A program made the translations under genes and the position numbers. A stretch of DNA of 64,000 nt. It comes from Blastomyces gilchristii SLH14081 (Eukaryota > Ascomycota > Eurotiomycetes > Onygenales > Ajellomycetaceae). The DNA is taken from the NCBI RefSeq assembly GCF_000003855.2, contig NW_003101666.1, positions 723,129 to 787,128 of the forward strand. Reading direction: 5' to 3'. Shown here piece by piece: positions 1-12,077 of this stretch (the stretch's first letter is position 1; each line of letters opens with the position of its first letter). Under the pieces are notes generated by a model that was given only the letters and a program-made list of their open reading frames with translations, was not told the DNA's origin and did not search any database.

Positions 1-214
1 GTTTATACTTTTTATATTTCTATTTTGGTTTAGTTATGTACGACCATGCTTATTTTATATACTCCGCACTTCTCCAGTCAGTCTTTTTTCGTTCTTAACG
101 CCACGAAGACTTGCCTCAAAAATATCCGCACGCCAACGACTTCAGTGCATATTGATACTCGATAAAAGATGACGAGAACTGTCAATGGGAGGACGCCTAA
201 TACCTACCTACTTC

Positions 215-1964
215 CTACTTCTCCCGCTTACCATTCTCCAGCTCCACCTCCTCGCATGCCTTCACAAAAATCTGCACAAAGTTCCACACGTCCACAAAGG
301 TATTATACAACGGTGCCGGTGCAACACGAATCACATTCGGTTTCCGCTCATCCACCACAACCCCACTAGCCATCAGCCGCGAGAAGACACCATCCAGTAT
401 ATCCCCACGTAGCAGGATGCTTAGCTGCGCACCTCGCTCCATCGGGTTCGAGGGAGTGATTATGGAGAAGAGTTTGGGGCCTGATGATTCTGGTTGCGGA
501 CAGGTTTTTAGCAGGAGATATTCCATGTAGGCGGTTAGCTGGAGGGATTTCTGGCGTAGGGCGGGCATCGTGGCGGCGGAGAACATCTCGAGGGAGGCAA
601 GTACGGCGGACAGGTCGAGGGCGGAGGGGTTGGAGAGCTGGAAGCCTGCGGCGCCAGGGCGAGGGACGAACCCTGTATAGTTTTGAGGCACTTATTAGTT
701 TACGGGGACTCATAGTTTTTCAGTTGTGAGGAGCGGAGGTGTAATGGGAGGCTTTATCGTACTGTTATCCATCTCGAACCTAGTCTGCTTATCTCCTCCC
801 CACCATCCTGACAAGCGCGGTCTGTAACCTAGCCCAGACGAACTACTATTATCCACAGCTCCGTATCGCTCATGCACGAATAATCCGGCCATCGAACCAG
901 GGCCGGAGTTCATATACTTGTAGGTACACCATGCAGCAAAATCGACTTTCCAGTCATGCAACTTCAGCTCGACGTTGCCGACGGCATGCGCGCAGTCCCA
1001 GCCAATAATTATGTTCTTCGAGTGCGCGTGCGCGGTGATTTTTGCGATGTCGAAGTATTGCCCAGTGTAATACTGGATGCCAGGCAAAAGGATCAGAGCA
1101 GTACTCGCGGCATGTTGGTTAATTACAGAGATGATCCTCTCGGTGGACAGGAGTGGATGCGAGGAATCCTCTGGCTCAATTAGGATCATGGCATTGTCGG
1201 GATCGAGGTTATGGTGCCGGATTTGGGATTCGACGGCGAACTGCCAGAGAGAGAAAGGGTTAGTTAGTCCTTTTATGTATACGATGCAAAATATACGGAT
1301 TTCATAATGTTCGTCTTCTCAATGGCCTACATGATCACTAGGAAACGCTTTCCCCTCCAAGATAATCTTATACTTCTCCGCCGTCGGGCGATAGAAGCTC
1401 GCCATGAGGAGATGTAGGTTCGTAGTCAGCGTGCCCATGACGGCCACCTCGCTTGGCAAGGCGCCCACCACTGGCGCCATCAGATTTGCTGCCCTTGTAT
1501 CTATATCGACGAAGGGGGGCATGAGCTCATCTTCATGCGGTGTGAAGTGGCCCAGCACGGCCTTGGTGGCCCAGGTTTGCAGGAAGCGATCCACATACGT
1601 GCGGGTGCTCTTGGGCTGGAGGCCCAGAGAGTTGCCGCAGAGATACGTGCATTGCGAAGAAGCTGTTTTATCTTCTTTTGGAGAGTTAGCATTTACTGAT
1701 TTTCTGATATTTTTTTATGTGTTCTGCATGTAGGAGGGGAGAAAAAGTTGCGCCGGTGGGACGACGGGAATTGATTGGTGAGCTCATACCTTCTGCGCTT
1801 GCGATGATCGTCTTCCTAGTCAAGTCTTGCTTAGTTGGGATGATGAACTGCTCTCGAAAATGTGCAAGAGAGTCCTTCGCGTCTAGAGATTCTGCGAATT
1901 CTTTCTTCGTGACGTTTGCATCTTCTTTCGATGGAAAGGTGGGGGAGTCTTGCGGGGATGACAT
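215..1964 (-). CDS. BNA5: Kynureninase (L-kynurenine hydrolase)
   Basis: PLP enzyme that cleaves kynurenine or 3-hydroxykynurenine to (3-hydroxy)anthranilate plus alanine in tryptophan breakdown and de novo NAD synthesis; cytosolic. Four exons, 1964-1790, 1662-1331, 1240-763 and 672-215, join in one frame to 480 residues, the usual fungal length. Visible landmarks are [13 protein letters not shown] near residue 63, the [10 protein letters not shown] aspartate motif near 250, the expected PLP lysine (about Lys277) in [11 protein letters not shown], the RPRLSGWWG segment, and [16 protein letters not shown] after the last intron. Start chosen because [15 protein letters not shown] leads straight into the conserved N-terminal region. 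One donor (GTAGGC at 1330) is weak, but it restores the expected SDH-FAVES junction. It lies tail-to-head with the downstream hydrolase gene. Family assignment is very secure; paralogue identity is not certain because many fungi carry two kynureninase genes. Confidence 0.95.
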
Positions 1965-2434
1965 TGTGTGCGGCGCGGCGTTTTTGCTTTTTTTTTTTCT
2001 CTCTTTTACGGCGTTTTGGCCGGCTTATTTTCCTTATCAAAACTTGACCACTGCGCCGGGGGCCTTGAAGACCATTTGTTTCATACCTCGAATTGCGCCA
2101 AAACCTCTGATTGTTGCGCTGTTGTCCATGTAACTCCACAGCCCGAGACGAGACGTGAGGTGAGACGCAGCAATCAACCGATGCCAGCCGGTGGGGGAAA
2201 GCTGCGGGGAGGGAGACGATTTTGGAGCGGAAACTAATTAGTAAGGTTTGGAGTCTAGACTATATTTATTATGTGGACCGGAATCTCCTGCCTTTTCTGA
2301 CCAGATACCAAGTGATATATAACTACGGAGTAGAGGATAACTCGCTGTTATATTTACTGTATACGTGTCTGCTTGAATGAAGTTTTGTAAATAACACATA
2401 TTTAAAACACCTCATATTTATGCTATAACTACAG
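1965..2434. other. Intergenic, kynureninase promoter side
   Basis: 470 bases between the kynureninase start and the end of the next minus-strand gene. No convincing coding frame. A T-rich run lies near 1988-2001, and a TACGGAGTA motif at 2324-2332 recurs elsewhere in the window. Confidence 0.5.
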
Positions 2435-3775
2435 CTAAAACCCCAGCTTGAACCCAACAGATGATGGCACCAGGCGACCTGGCATTTCCTTTTCAATTTC
2501 ATATTTGACTCTCCACCCAGAGCAATGACCAGGCAATAGCACTTTGGGATCTAGCTCTTTGAGACCTTTCACAGTGGCATTCATTTGAGCCTTGTCGCTC
2601 ATTGCTAGATGGTAGCCACCAAAAATGGCGTACACGGGGTGGTCCTTACCAATCAACTCAATGGCGTGTCTTGTTGCGTTTACAATGCCGGCGTGGCTGC
2701 ATCCGCTGAATACCACGATTCCCTTTCCTGGAGATATTTAGTAGGTACCATTGGATGCGAGGAGATTCAAGGCAAGTCACAAGAAACGTCGTGGATGGGC
2801 AGGGAGAGATAACAACAGACCTTTGATATTACAAGCGAGAAAACGCTCGTCAGCAATCAGTTCATCACTATCCCACTTCCCAGCGGCTTGGTCGAACCGA
2901 ACTCCATATTTCAGCCCCGTCTCATACTCCGTCTTGCGGGGTATTTCTCCCGAGATAAGAAACATGTTACCCAGAACAGTATGCGTTTCGTCGTGATTCT
3001 CTACTTTCGCGCCGGCCTGTTCTATTTCTTGAAAGGTTGGATCGGCTTCCAAAGACACAATCTCTTTGCCCATCTGGATCCCTCTATAGTCTGGTCGAGA
3101 TGGATGCAAGTCCACGACAAGGTCATCGTTTGGTAATCCTTTGCCCTTCTTTGCTTCATTGATCATCCGGATGGCCTTGAGCATGCCGCCTATGGTTGGG
3201 TTGCGCAAATTTTGGGCTTTAGCATGCAGTTTCTTGAATGAAAGCTTCTGTAAAATTGGTAATTAGGTACGAAACAGCAACCCAACAAGCACACTCACCG
3301 GAGTGATCACGATGCCAATGAGAGAGCTGGATCCGTTCCACGGAAGATAAATCCAGTCGTAACCTTTCTGCATTCCGCGCCCATGACTCCTCTGTAGGCC
3401 CTATGTCAAAAAGGATCGTTCGGCGCTCTTCTCCCTTTACGGCAGTCTAGATATTGAAATTCAAACATGTTCAACTTTGGGAAAAGTAGCTGCCACAGTA
3501 AATCATCTGGCTACAAGCGCATGGAAACCGTAAATGCTGAGATAGCTTACAAGAAGAACAGACAATCCGTGAGCAGAACAGCACACATCCTCCAGGCGGA
3601 ATTCCTTGGTTGCTTCCGCTCGATCATGTATGTGATGCGGCGAGGTGAGGCCGATTTCCCCTATGAGCCGGGAGACTTTGACAGGACCCGGAGCTGGCGG
3701 GGACATAAGGTCAAGCTCATTATCGATGACCACGACGGCTTCAAGAGCGTCTATTTCCACGAGTGAGGAGGACAT
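2435..3775 (-). CDS. Metallo-beta-lactamase-fold hydrolase, DHPAMB-phosphate-synthase-like
   Basis: Four exons, 3775-3551, 3446-3299, 3189-2821 and 2727-2435, give 344 residues in one frame. The metal-binding HxHxDH motif is complete as SHWHRDHSGG at residues 117-126, and it is split by the second intron. Further family features are the TILFDIGP strand near 85, GCSHAGIVN, the FGGYHL block and the C-terminal LPGHCSGW metal-site region. These match the family annotated in archaea as 7,8-dihydropterin-6-methyl-4-(beta-D-ribofuranosyl)-aminobenzene-5'-phosphate synthase, but fungal members have no established substrate and archaeal chemistry should not be assumed. Probably a soluble metal-dependent hydrolase. 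Neighbours are kynureninase (same strand) and, about 1.8 kb upstream, a divergent MFS transporter. The third intron has an unusual GTCTGT donor, chosen because it restores the NIKG-KGIVVFSGCSH junction. Confidence 0.88.
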
Positions 3776-5617
3776 GGTTGGATTTTGCTTAATGAGAGAG
3801 AGATAGGTGGCTGTATGCTACTGGTAGGGCATGAATCCTGTTTTCTGTGTGCAGGGCTTATTTTATACTCGAAGGATCTCGGGGAACTTCACGCAGCACA
3901 TATATATCTTGAGAGGTGACTCACTATATTAAAAGGGACACTAACCTTTATGATGGGACACCTAGCCTAATATGTAAACAGCACGGTCTTCCGTCTCTCA
4001 CACCCCGTCAGAGCTGACAAGTGAGGCTGATATCAAGCATATAATAATGTTCCGTGGAGTGGAGACATTCATTAACAGAAACCCTGCACTGACAAAAACT
4101 TCGAACTGGTATGTTCTCTTATTTGAGTGAGCATTCATGGAGATACTTCCAAGGTTATGTTCAGGTAACTACAGCAGCATTTTTCAGCTCTCACAATTGC
4201 TCAACGGTTGGAAAACGCAGAAAGATTGACGATACAGCCAATTTCCAAACGTGGAAATATAAGTTTTTGCCGGTGGCCAGGTTAGATATTGAACTGAAAA
4301 GCCTGGCATTCTCTTCAGAAAGTAGTAAGTAAGGATTGCATGGTTGGTGCTTCTTCCAGCTGAGATGCGGAGTTCATGGAGTCTAATCTCGTTTCTGTCA
4401 CTGTTGTCCACATATATGCCATAGAGGGGATACATTCATTCCTTGTGCTGAGTTGTTCAAGCCGCTGTACCTCGGCTTTGGAGACTTTTTGTCAGTTAAC
4501 ATGGATCCATTACATGACTGTTTCGAGCTGAAATTTCATGTATCTTAGTATGTGTAAGTAGCTAGGTATCATAAGCCTACATAGAACCTAGAAAAATATG
4601 ATAGTGATAAACAAAGCTAGTCCTATTGTGTGTAGATACAAAATTGTTGCTTCTGCTCAACCCCGCATTCGGCCATTGGTTCTGGAGGTTCGGCGCCAAC
4701 GGCCGCTAATTATTTTAGCCGAGAAATCATCCATGGACAAGAACAACCGGCCCACCCCCACATCAACATTCCAATCAGTCTGCACAGTTCATGCACTGAA
4801 TGATAATAACAATGGTGATGACAGAGCGCATGGAGACGTCATACCCGCGCTGGCCCAGGCATGACCTATCTCACGGGGTGGTTGGCTAAGGAATTGGGAC
4901 TCCAGTCACCAACCGGGCAGGAGGAACAGCCGAACCCGGTATTTACGTAACCTAACTAACAGGGCCAATAGCAGGCTGGGAGTAGAGTACCTTCGCGGAT
5001 CGCGTGAACAAAAGGCGGATGATCTGCTGGTGTCTATTATTGGCTTTGGGGAAATAACGGGTTACACGTGGTGCCAACCCGGGCCGGAAAAAGAGCTCCG
5101 TGGTTCCAACCCAATTCCAACTTGGACCCATGGCAGTAGTTACAGTACCGTACCGTACCCCATTAAAACTACAGACACTAGACTTTTCTTTCATGACCCC
5201 ATCACTCCCATTATATTAATTTTTTATATTTCTCAAGGCTATAACCCGTTCTAGCTTGTTCTAATTATTTAATTCTCTCTAATCTACATATCTACAATAA
5301 GAAACTGGGGTGTTGAGAAGGGAACGAGAACAGCCGGACAGTATTAGTAATCTATAACTAGTGGATTGACTTTTAGATGAGGCACTAAAGCTGAACGTGT
5401 GTCCAAAGAGTGGGTCTGCGCCGCAAACAAGACCCACCTGACATAACTCTTATATTTTCTTTCGGCAAACTATTCGGGCTTTTTTGTTTGTCAGAATTCT
5501 GCCCTTCAAACGAAGATATATATATACATAGATTATATATGTGTAGATATAAAATTTTCTTGTTTCTCTGCATCTGTTCCATTGAGCAGGGCGCTGTCAG
5601 CAACTAATTAAATTCTC
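3776..5617. other. Long intergenic region between divergent genes
   Basis: About 1.8 kb separating the hydrolase (-) and transporter (+) starts. Short open frames occur on both strands, but none has recognisable domains or supported splice structure. The region presumably holds both promoters. Nothing further recognised. Confidence 0.45.
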
Positions 5618-7431
5618 ATGGAGACTGAGCCGCTGCTCGCTCACCGACGTGGTATCGGCGAGAATGCTTTGGACCCAGAAATAAACACCAAACCTCACGC
5701 AGGAGACGCGGGGTCTTTTAGCAAATATGGCTATATCGACCCAGTCATCGAACGGCGGGTCGTGAGGAAGCTCGATCTGAGGATACCAACCCTGCTTGGG
5801 TTTTTGTGTAAGGGAGCAGTTATAAACCACATTCGAACATGAAAAAAAATCTTTTGGATTGGAAGGAAATTAATTTAAGCAACTTGAATTAGATCTGCTT
5901 AGCTTTTTGGATCGATCGAATATCGGCAATGCACGCATCGCGGGAATGGAAGAGGACTTGCAACTGGACGGCAGCCGATATGAATGGCTTCTGACCATTT
6001 TTTATATCTCCTACCTCGCTTTCCAGTTCCAGGGACTGATGTGGAAGATTGTTCCACCACACAAGTGGGCTGCATTTACAGTGTTTGGATGGTTTGTCTC
6101 TCCTCAGCGCTTCTGCTGCTTCTGCTCGTTTTAACAGTGACCTTATTTGTGACAATTTCCTGGTGATAATAGGGGCATGATTGCGACCTGCCAGGCTGCA
6201 GTTTTCTCATGGGAGGCAGAGATGGTGCTTAGATTTCTGCTTGGTGTCACGGAGGCAGGCTTTGGCCCAGGAGTTCCGTTCCTTCTCTCCTGTTTCTACC
6301 GACGTCACGAATTGGGGTTGCGGTGTGGCCTGTTCGTTTCTGCTGCTCCCCTTGCAAGTACCTTCGCGGGGGCATTGGCATATGGAATTACTTCGGTCCA
6401 TACAAAGCTCGCCAGCTGGAGATTATTGTTCCTCGTTGAGGGAATACCAACTTTATTAATGGCGCCGGTTGTCTTCCGGTTTCTTCCTGATTCTCCGGCC
6501 AAGGCTAAATTCCTAAATGAGGAGGAGAAAGAGGTTGCTAGAGCTAGAGCATTGAGACAAGCGGGTCAAGTTGATCGCATCGGTGGAGTAAGCTGGAAAG
6601 AAATCGGGGAGACGCTCATGGATGCTAAATCGTGGCTGGTAGCAGTATGTAGCTAGCCGTCTATTAAACGGTGATAAATTGTCCGCGTGTGCTAACTTCA
6701 CAATGCAGCTCATGTATTTCAGTTGCAATGTTAGCTATTCGTCACTGCCCGTCTTCCTGCCCTCAATCTTGAAAGATATGGGATTCACATCGATCAACGC
6801 TCAGGGATTGTCCGCGCCTCCTTATTTTCTCTCGTTCCTTACCAGTGTTATCACTCCATGGATCGCGGATCGCTACCAACAAAGAGGCTTAATGATTGCA
6901 TTGCTGTCAATTGTGGGACTTACTGGGTATGTTCTGCTTGCTACGTGTACATCTGTTATCCCTCGATATATCGGTGTATGGATGGCCGCCAGTGGTGTCT
7001 TTCCGTGCATCGCCAATATCCTGCCCTGGGTTCTTAGTAAGTTACTTCCCTACACTTAATAAAAAAACATAACCACATATGCTAACATAGAATTCGTCTT
7101 CACCTCGGTAGACAACCAAGGGTCCGATACTCGCCGTGGTATGGGAATCATAATCCTGAATCTTGTTGGCCAGTGCGGTCCACTCTTAGGAAGTAACATA
7201 TTTCCTACCTCGGACGGCCCGTTGTATGTTCGAGGCCAGTCCATCTGCGCAGCCTTTATGGGTCTCAATTGCTTCCTCGCACTGCTATTGCGCACGGTAC
7301 TGGCGAGGCAGAACCGGCAGCTTGATAGGAAATACGGAACACTTGCTCAGCGCGCCCAACAGCGGGTGGAAACAGAACAGTTAGTTGTTGCAGAGGAGAA
7401 TTATGGACCTGATTATAGATTTGTACTTTGA
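5618..7431 (+). CDS. MFS transporter, allantoate/nicotinate permease (ACS) family
   Basis: Five exons, 5618-5807, 5893-6091, 6173-6644, 6709-7036 and 7112-7431, give 502 residues, typical of fungal 12-helix anion:cation symporters (DAL5/TNA1/SEO1 group). The hallmark FLDRSNIGNARIAGM follows helix 1. Next come the WLLTIFYISYLAFQ helix, FGWGMIATCQAAVFSW, the RFLLGVTEAGFGPG motif, a long central loop (DSPAKAKFLNEEEKEVARAR) and late helices ending in the ILPWVLNNQGSDTRRGMG block. The second intron acceptor was set at 5892 rather than 5902 because only that gives an in-frame YLLSFLDRSN. Expected at the plasma membrane, importing a small organic anion. A nicotinate or kynurenine-pathway substrate is tempting given kynureninase nearby, but that is inference only; this family also moves allantoate, biotin, pantothenate and others. 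Confidence 0.92.
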
Positions 7432-8682
7432 AGATGTGTATATATATAGTTATATATCGATGCTTGAAGTGAGAATAGACTAAATCTTGTCGGCGTAAGT
7501 GGATTCCACTTAAATAAGCTATGCCAAGCTTTCTTATCGCCCCACCGGCAATTCTTTAAATTGACCTCATCCTTTCAGTATCCTATTAAATAAACCTTTC
7601 GCTGCCGTGCTGCTTTTCACATCCAGCAACGAGTAATCTCTTGTTGCAAATACTGCTGATATGCAAATGTGATCTCTACCTTTGGTATACCCACTGCCAA
7701 TACTTGCGAGAGTACTGTATTCAATTTCAGTTCAAACCTTCATCACTCTCAATTTCTTGATTCCCATCTCAACCTCTGGCTGTTAGTCCTTCACTGAACT
7801 TAGTCACTACATATTTGAATAACATTTTGGTCACGTATCAGTTTCTCCGTTTCTCAGGTATGGGTGAATGTGCAGCCAGGTCGACGTTGGGCCACTGCTG
7901 CAATTCCTTGAAGAGGAGGTTCACTGCCTCAGCATAGCTGTGAAAGCTTTCCACTCTGTTTGGCAGTAACACGGGCAAATTTGGTAGCTCAAAATGTTTT
8001 TGACTCGTCAGCAAGGCATTGTAGAAAGAGAATTTCTGAATAGGAATGAGATGTGAGTGGATTGTATTGTATCCTGACGAGATTTTTTTTTATTCCGATA
8101 GTGGAATGGGTGATTGACTTGAAGTGAATGGCTTCATTTATCTCTGTTCTTTTCAGCCGGACTTTTTGTCCTACTTACCAGCTACCTCTTTCAAGGGAGC
8201 AAAGGATCTTCTGGTTTCTCTGGCTGTCTCTGACTTTCATATAACACCCATCTAGCCATTCTGAGAATCCCTTCTCCTGCCTTCTCCCTCATTCTCTCCT
8301 CTTAGTTCTTGGTTTTACCCTGCCTGCTCCCTGCTTCTCTCCTCCTCTCATCTTTTCCCTCCTTCTCCCTCTTGCTTTCGATACTCTCTTTATTCTTCAA
8401 GAAGTCCACCACTTTTTCAGCCGGCTGGCTCTGGCCACTGGAACCTTTTTTCTGTGGCCGGCACGTATTCAGGAGACAGATCTTTTCTCCCTCAGTCCTC
8501 TGTGCTTGGGATCCACCCAGCCGATCTATTCCTTCGCCAGAATTGAATCTTTCGATCTCTATTCTTTGCCAATTCTCTACAAAAGTGAGAACTGATACCA
8601 ATTTCATCATCTTCAACCAAATGTCCCTAATCCTCTTCGCCCCGGAAATAGTTTATTTGGTTCGTTTGAAGATTTCATCCAC
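7432..8682. other. Intergenic, AT-rich then pyrimidine-rich
   Basis: 1.25 kb following the transporter. The 8240-8400 part is strongly CT-rich, which produces long but meaningless open frames. No RNA gene or supported coding region recognised. Confidence 0.4.
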
Positions 8683-9528
8683 ATGAACGCTATGGCCAAG
8701 CAGGCGGCCAGTCCCGACGGGAGTACCATAAACAACATGAACGCCCCAAGCACCAACGAGGGCTTAGGTGGTAGTGAGAATACGATTATTGAGATTGCGA
8801 AAGATGGGGATCTAGTAGTGAAAGTGATCGAATACGGCCTCGTGCCCAGTTCTGATACAACTACTAAAGCGCGCGGTCACCTGTGGAAACCGACAAAGTC
8901 TGCATCGTTCCAAGTGAGCAAGCAGGTCTAAACTGGCCGAGCACAGTGATGTCTTGGAGAAAATGCTCTTTGGTGGGTGGGAGGAGGCAAATCGAAAGAT
9001 GATCACATTGAAAGAAGATAATATCACAAGGATGGAGTTGTGGTTTCGGATAATGCATGCTATATCTCTTCCGCCCGCCTGGAGAAAATTTAAATCCCTG
9101 AGATGTGCCATGTCATTTTTGGCTTGCGACAAGTATGCAATAGAGCGCGATGAAATGGTACCGTGGTTTCAGAAGTGGTGGGATGCACTATCAAGCGATA
9201 CAATGTCGAATTTAGACCTCTGTGATATACTCTTACCCTGTTATCATTTTCTCTGCGCGCAGGGATTCAAGTGCTGACAAGGAAGCTGGTGTACGAGTCT
9301 CGGAACGCTATCTTCGAAACCAACCCAATCAGAGCTCACCAGACGTACCTGTGCCTGCCAAGCAGCATTATCGGTAAGTTTTGTGCCATGTTCACAAGCC
9401 ATCGGGATTTTGTAGCCATTAAGACCCCTCCTGATATCATGGTCAGAAAATCCCGAACAAAAAGAGAGGACAAATACGAACATTATCCACGACCACATAT
9501 GTTCCCCCATCGACGAGCTTGCCTCTAG
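8683..9528 (+). pseudogene. Probable BTB/POZ-like gene relic, frameshifted
   Basis: A coding-like stretch begins MNAMAKQAASPDGS and reaches an IIEIAKDGDLVVKV strand followed by FQVSKQV. This resembles the start of the fungal BTB/POZ-type nuclear proteins in which an acidic strand is followed by FxVSxxxLxxxSxVF. A one-base shift near 8928 is needed to continue into KLAEHSDVLEKMLF, GGWEEANRKMITLKEDN and an MELWFRIMHAISLPP helix. A second shift near 9265 leads to LTRKLVYESRNAIFE. The order of the pieces matches one ancestral protein, while frame changes and a lack of convincing introns argue for a decayed gene. The next 1.1 kb shows no clean continuation. It could instead be a live gene with introns I failed to place, or a sequence with assembly errors. 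Function unknown. Confidence 0.5.
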
Positions 9529-9564
9529 TGTCAATTTCAAGTGCCAAAAGCGAGTAGCATTCAA

Positions 9565-10695
9565 TTACATCAACGAGTTGCGTATGTTCCACGCTTCCCC
9601 CCCTTTTACCATCTTTCCGCCGTGGGAGCATCCGCGACATTCTTCAGTGCTTTGAGAAATTTGAAGAGTCATGAGTGAAAGCCGAGAAAGGTTGTGATGC
9701 GCACCCTGTTTGTGCCATCTGCTGTTACGACTGTGGAATTACCGTGCAGAGTACATGCGTTGCGCCTGAAAATCACTTCGATGAACTGGAACTTAGCTAC
9801 AGGCGGATTGAAATAAATGGGGCTGATAGGAGAGAACGAAGCTATGATTATTCGTGCCGGGTCCCTGACATGCGCCATCGAATTCGGAAATGGCAAACAA
9901 AACGTAATGTTCCAATACGGGACAGCTTGAGTACAGGGGATAGTTCTACCCTGAAATAGACCCCGTTGCCTATCTGTTTTGTCATCCTCTTTTCTAGTCG
10001 CTCGTTGAGAGTTTATCTTTGTCATGGATTTTCTAGAAGCCCTTGATTCAGCTGGATGGTTCTTAATGCGCCGTTTGCCTTCGGTTTCGGCCCTGCTTTG
10101 CCTCGTCTTCATTTCCTTTTCTCACTAGTTTTGTTTTCTTCCGGTTGCCAATAGCCAATTCCACCCGTATTCTACGAGTGGATTGGCCAGCAACTGTTTT
10201 CTTGTGGATTTGCTGCAAGTTCCTGATGCAGGGTAGGGTGGATCGTGCTTTAATGCCCCTTTTGCTTTCCGCCCTGGCGTTGTTTTTCATATTTTTTATT
10301 TTTTATTTTGTACCTCATTTGGTTTTACTCGCACTGGCGATAATCACATACGAACCTCCACGTGGTATACTACCAATGAGGCCAGTAAATATGCTCTTTG
10401 AGTTTGATATTGTCCAATTGAGTTGTATTTGTGTCTAGTTAAAACAGCACGCCGCTTGGGGAACGAAAACACGGGCAAGCATCATCATGACGACATTTGT
10501 ATACCCTCCGCCACCAGCTGATGTATTTTGCCACGATATACTTTCCTGCACTCCCTTTATATCCCTTTCTAGTAGCTTTTAAGGGAGAATCTTTTATTTG
10601 CAAAGAACCGTTAAAACACCTTGATTTGGGTAGCGCCTGCATCTACTCTCCCGTTACAAATCCTCTAGCCAAGTTTACGTGTAACACAGTTCAAA
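9565..10695. other. Intergenic, possible tail of the BTB-like relic
   Basis: A Cys-containing stretch near 9675-9960 (CDAHPVCAICCYDCG) is open but has no recognised domain and may be the decayed end of the upstream relic. The remainder shows nothing assignable. Confidence 0.3.
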
Positions 10696-11432
10696 ATGGT
10701 TAGGATTTCCGAGGCTATCAAGGAGGACCACCGGTTGCTGCGGGAATATCATGATAAGATCATCAATGCGGGAGATGAGGAAACGGGAACCCGTTGGGGT
10801 AACCAGGTAATTCTGCCAGCTATGCGCAAAGAGCTGAAGTTTCTAATAATATCTCCTTTATGATAACAGTTCACGTGGGAACTCGCCCGTTATACAGTAG
10901 CGGAAGAGCTTGTTGTCAATCCAGCTCTTGAAAGCTATATGGACCATGGGAAGATCATGGCGGACAAAGATAGAAGAGAGCAACAGGAGGTCCGTCCTCA
11001 CTGACCCTACTCACATATCTCTTTGACCTAGCCCAAAGAGGTGCCATCGAAAAAGGGAAATCTTGTGCTTATATCGTTAACTGTTGCCAAAACTCGATGG
11101 AACAGATCAAGGAACAATTGTACAAGTTCCAGAACATGTCCGCTCAGGACCCAGAGTTTCGCCCGACGCTGGACGGCATCATGGAACGTTTGAATAAACA
11201 TATTCACGAAGAAGAGGAGGAGGATCTAGCGTCCTTGGAGTCTGTCATTCAGCTAGATGAGTCTGAATCTTTGGCAAAGAAATTCAAGAGGACCAAAATG
11301 TTCGTGCCAACCCGCGCTCACCCGCATGCTCCTAAAATTACGACGTTTGCGTCCGTTGTGAGCTTTTTGGAAGCTCCTCTCGACAAGCTTGAGGATATGC
11401 TGAGGCGCTTTCCCGAGGAGGAGGATGAGTAG
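10696..11432 (+). CDS. Hemerythrin-like HHE-domain protein with altered metal ligands
   Basis: Three exons, 10696-10806, 10870-10989 and 11106-11432, give 185 residues, the usual size of small fungal HHE proteins. The four-helix HHE layout is clear: IKEDHRLLREYHDKI (residues 8-22), FTWELARYTVAEELVV (38-53), KDRREQQEIKEQLYKFQ (70-86) and a later LNKHIHEEEEEDL helix. Known members bind a di-iron centre through His/Glu residues of these helices. The positions normally reading ARH and DRxEH are here Tyr45 (TAT) and Gln75 (CAA), so two expected ligands are missing. The His residues at 12 and 19, Glu49/50 and the HxxEE of the last helix remain. The C-terminal KMFVPTRAHPHAP block is conserved in the fungal group. 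Intron 2 uses a poor GTCCGT donor. Role unknown; a diverged or non-iron member is the simplest reading. Confidence 0.85.
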
Positions 11433-12077
11433 TAGTTTCAGTGGCCTTGAGAGGGTGCAAATGGCTCCTTCTGACTCTTGGTTTCGTTTTTGTGGAACGC
11501 ATTGTTGCATAATTTTTATCATTTTTTCTCTTCATTTTGAAACGCAGATCAATCAACGAAAAGAAAAGAGAAAGAAAAAAAATCTGCCTTTGCTATGGGA
11601 AGGGTGGGATAATAGTTGTACATGCTCAGCTATTCGTTAATTATCGAAAACATTTAATGCTAAATTTGCACCGATTGTACTCAACATCTGTAACGTTACG
11701 TACTGGTATAACATATTTATTCTTTCACTTTATGCAATGTGGGGCTGGGTTCATATGTGCTTTCCACTCCGCCGTTGTTAAATGACAAAAGCAGCTGGGA
11801 CTCCATCAGCAACCTATTTAGTAAATATATCGTCTGTACGCAGCGGAGAGTGGGAGAATTAGTCATCTTGCCTACCGGAAGGCGGTGTGAATACATAGCC
11901 AATAGGAAATAAGGTAATCAAGGGGAGTATTTTGCCACGTTAGTAATCTTTTGGCTTTGTTGAAGAATAAATGCAATCTTTCCATTCGCAATCAGCTTCT
12001 TCCTGTTTCTCGCCAAATGGATACTTTTTAATGGAATACCCTGCGCAGTTTTACCATTCAACATATACATCGCTGTC
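11433..12077. other. Intergenic, HHE gene to ISA2
   Basis: 645 bases of AT-rich DNA between two plus-strand genes. Holds the 3' end of the HHE gene and the ISA2 promoter. No further feature recognised. Confidence 0.4.

Noticed and set aside
3467..3766. 99-codon plus-strand frame over the hydrolase start
   Set aside because: Overlaps exon 1 of the MBL-fold gene on the opposite strand and has no recognisable features.
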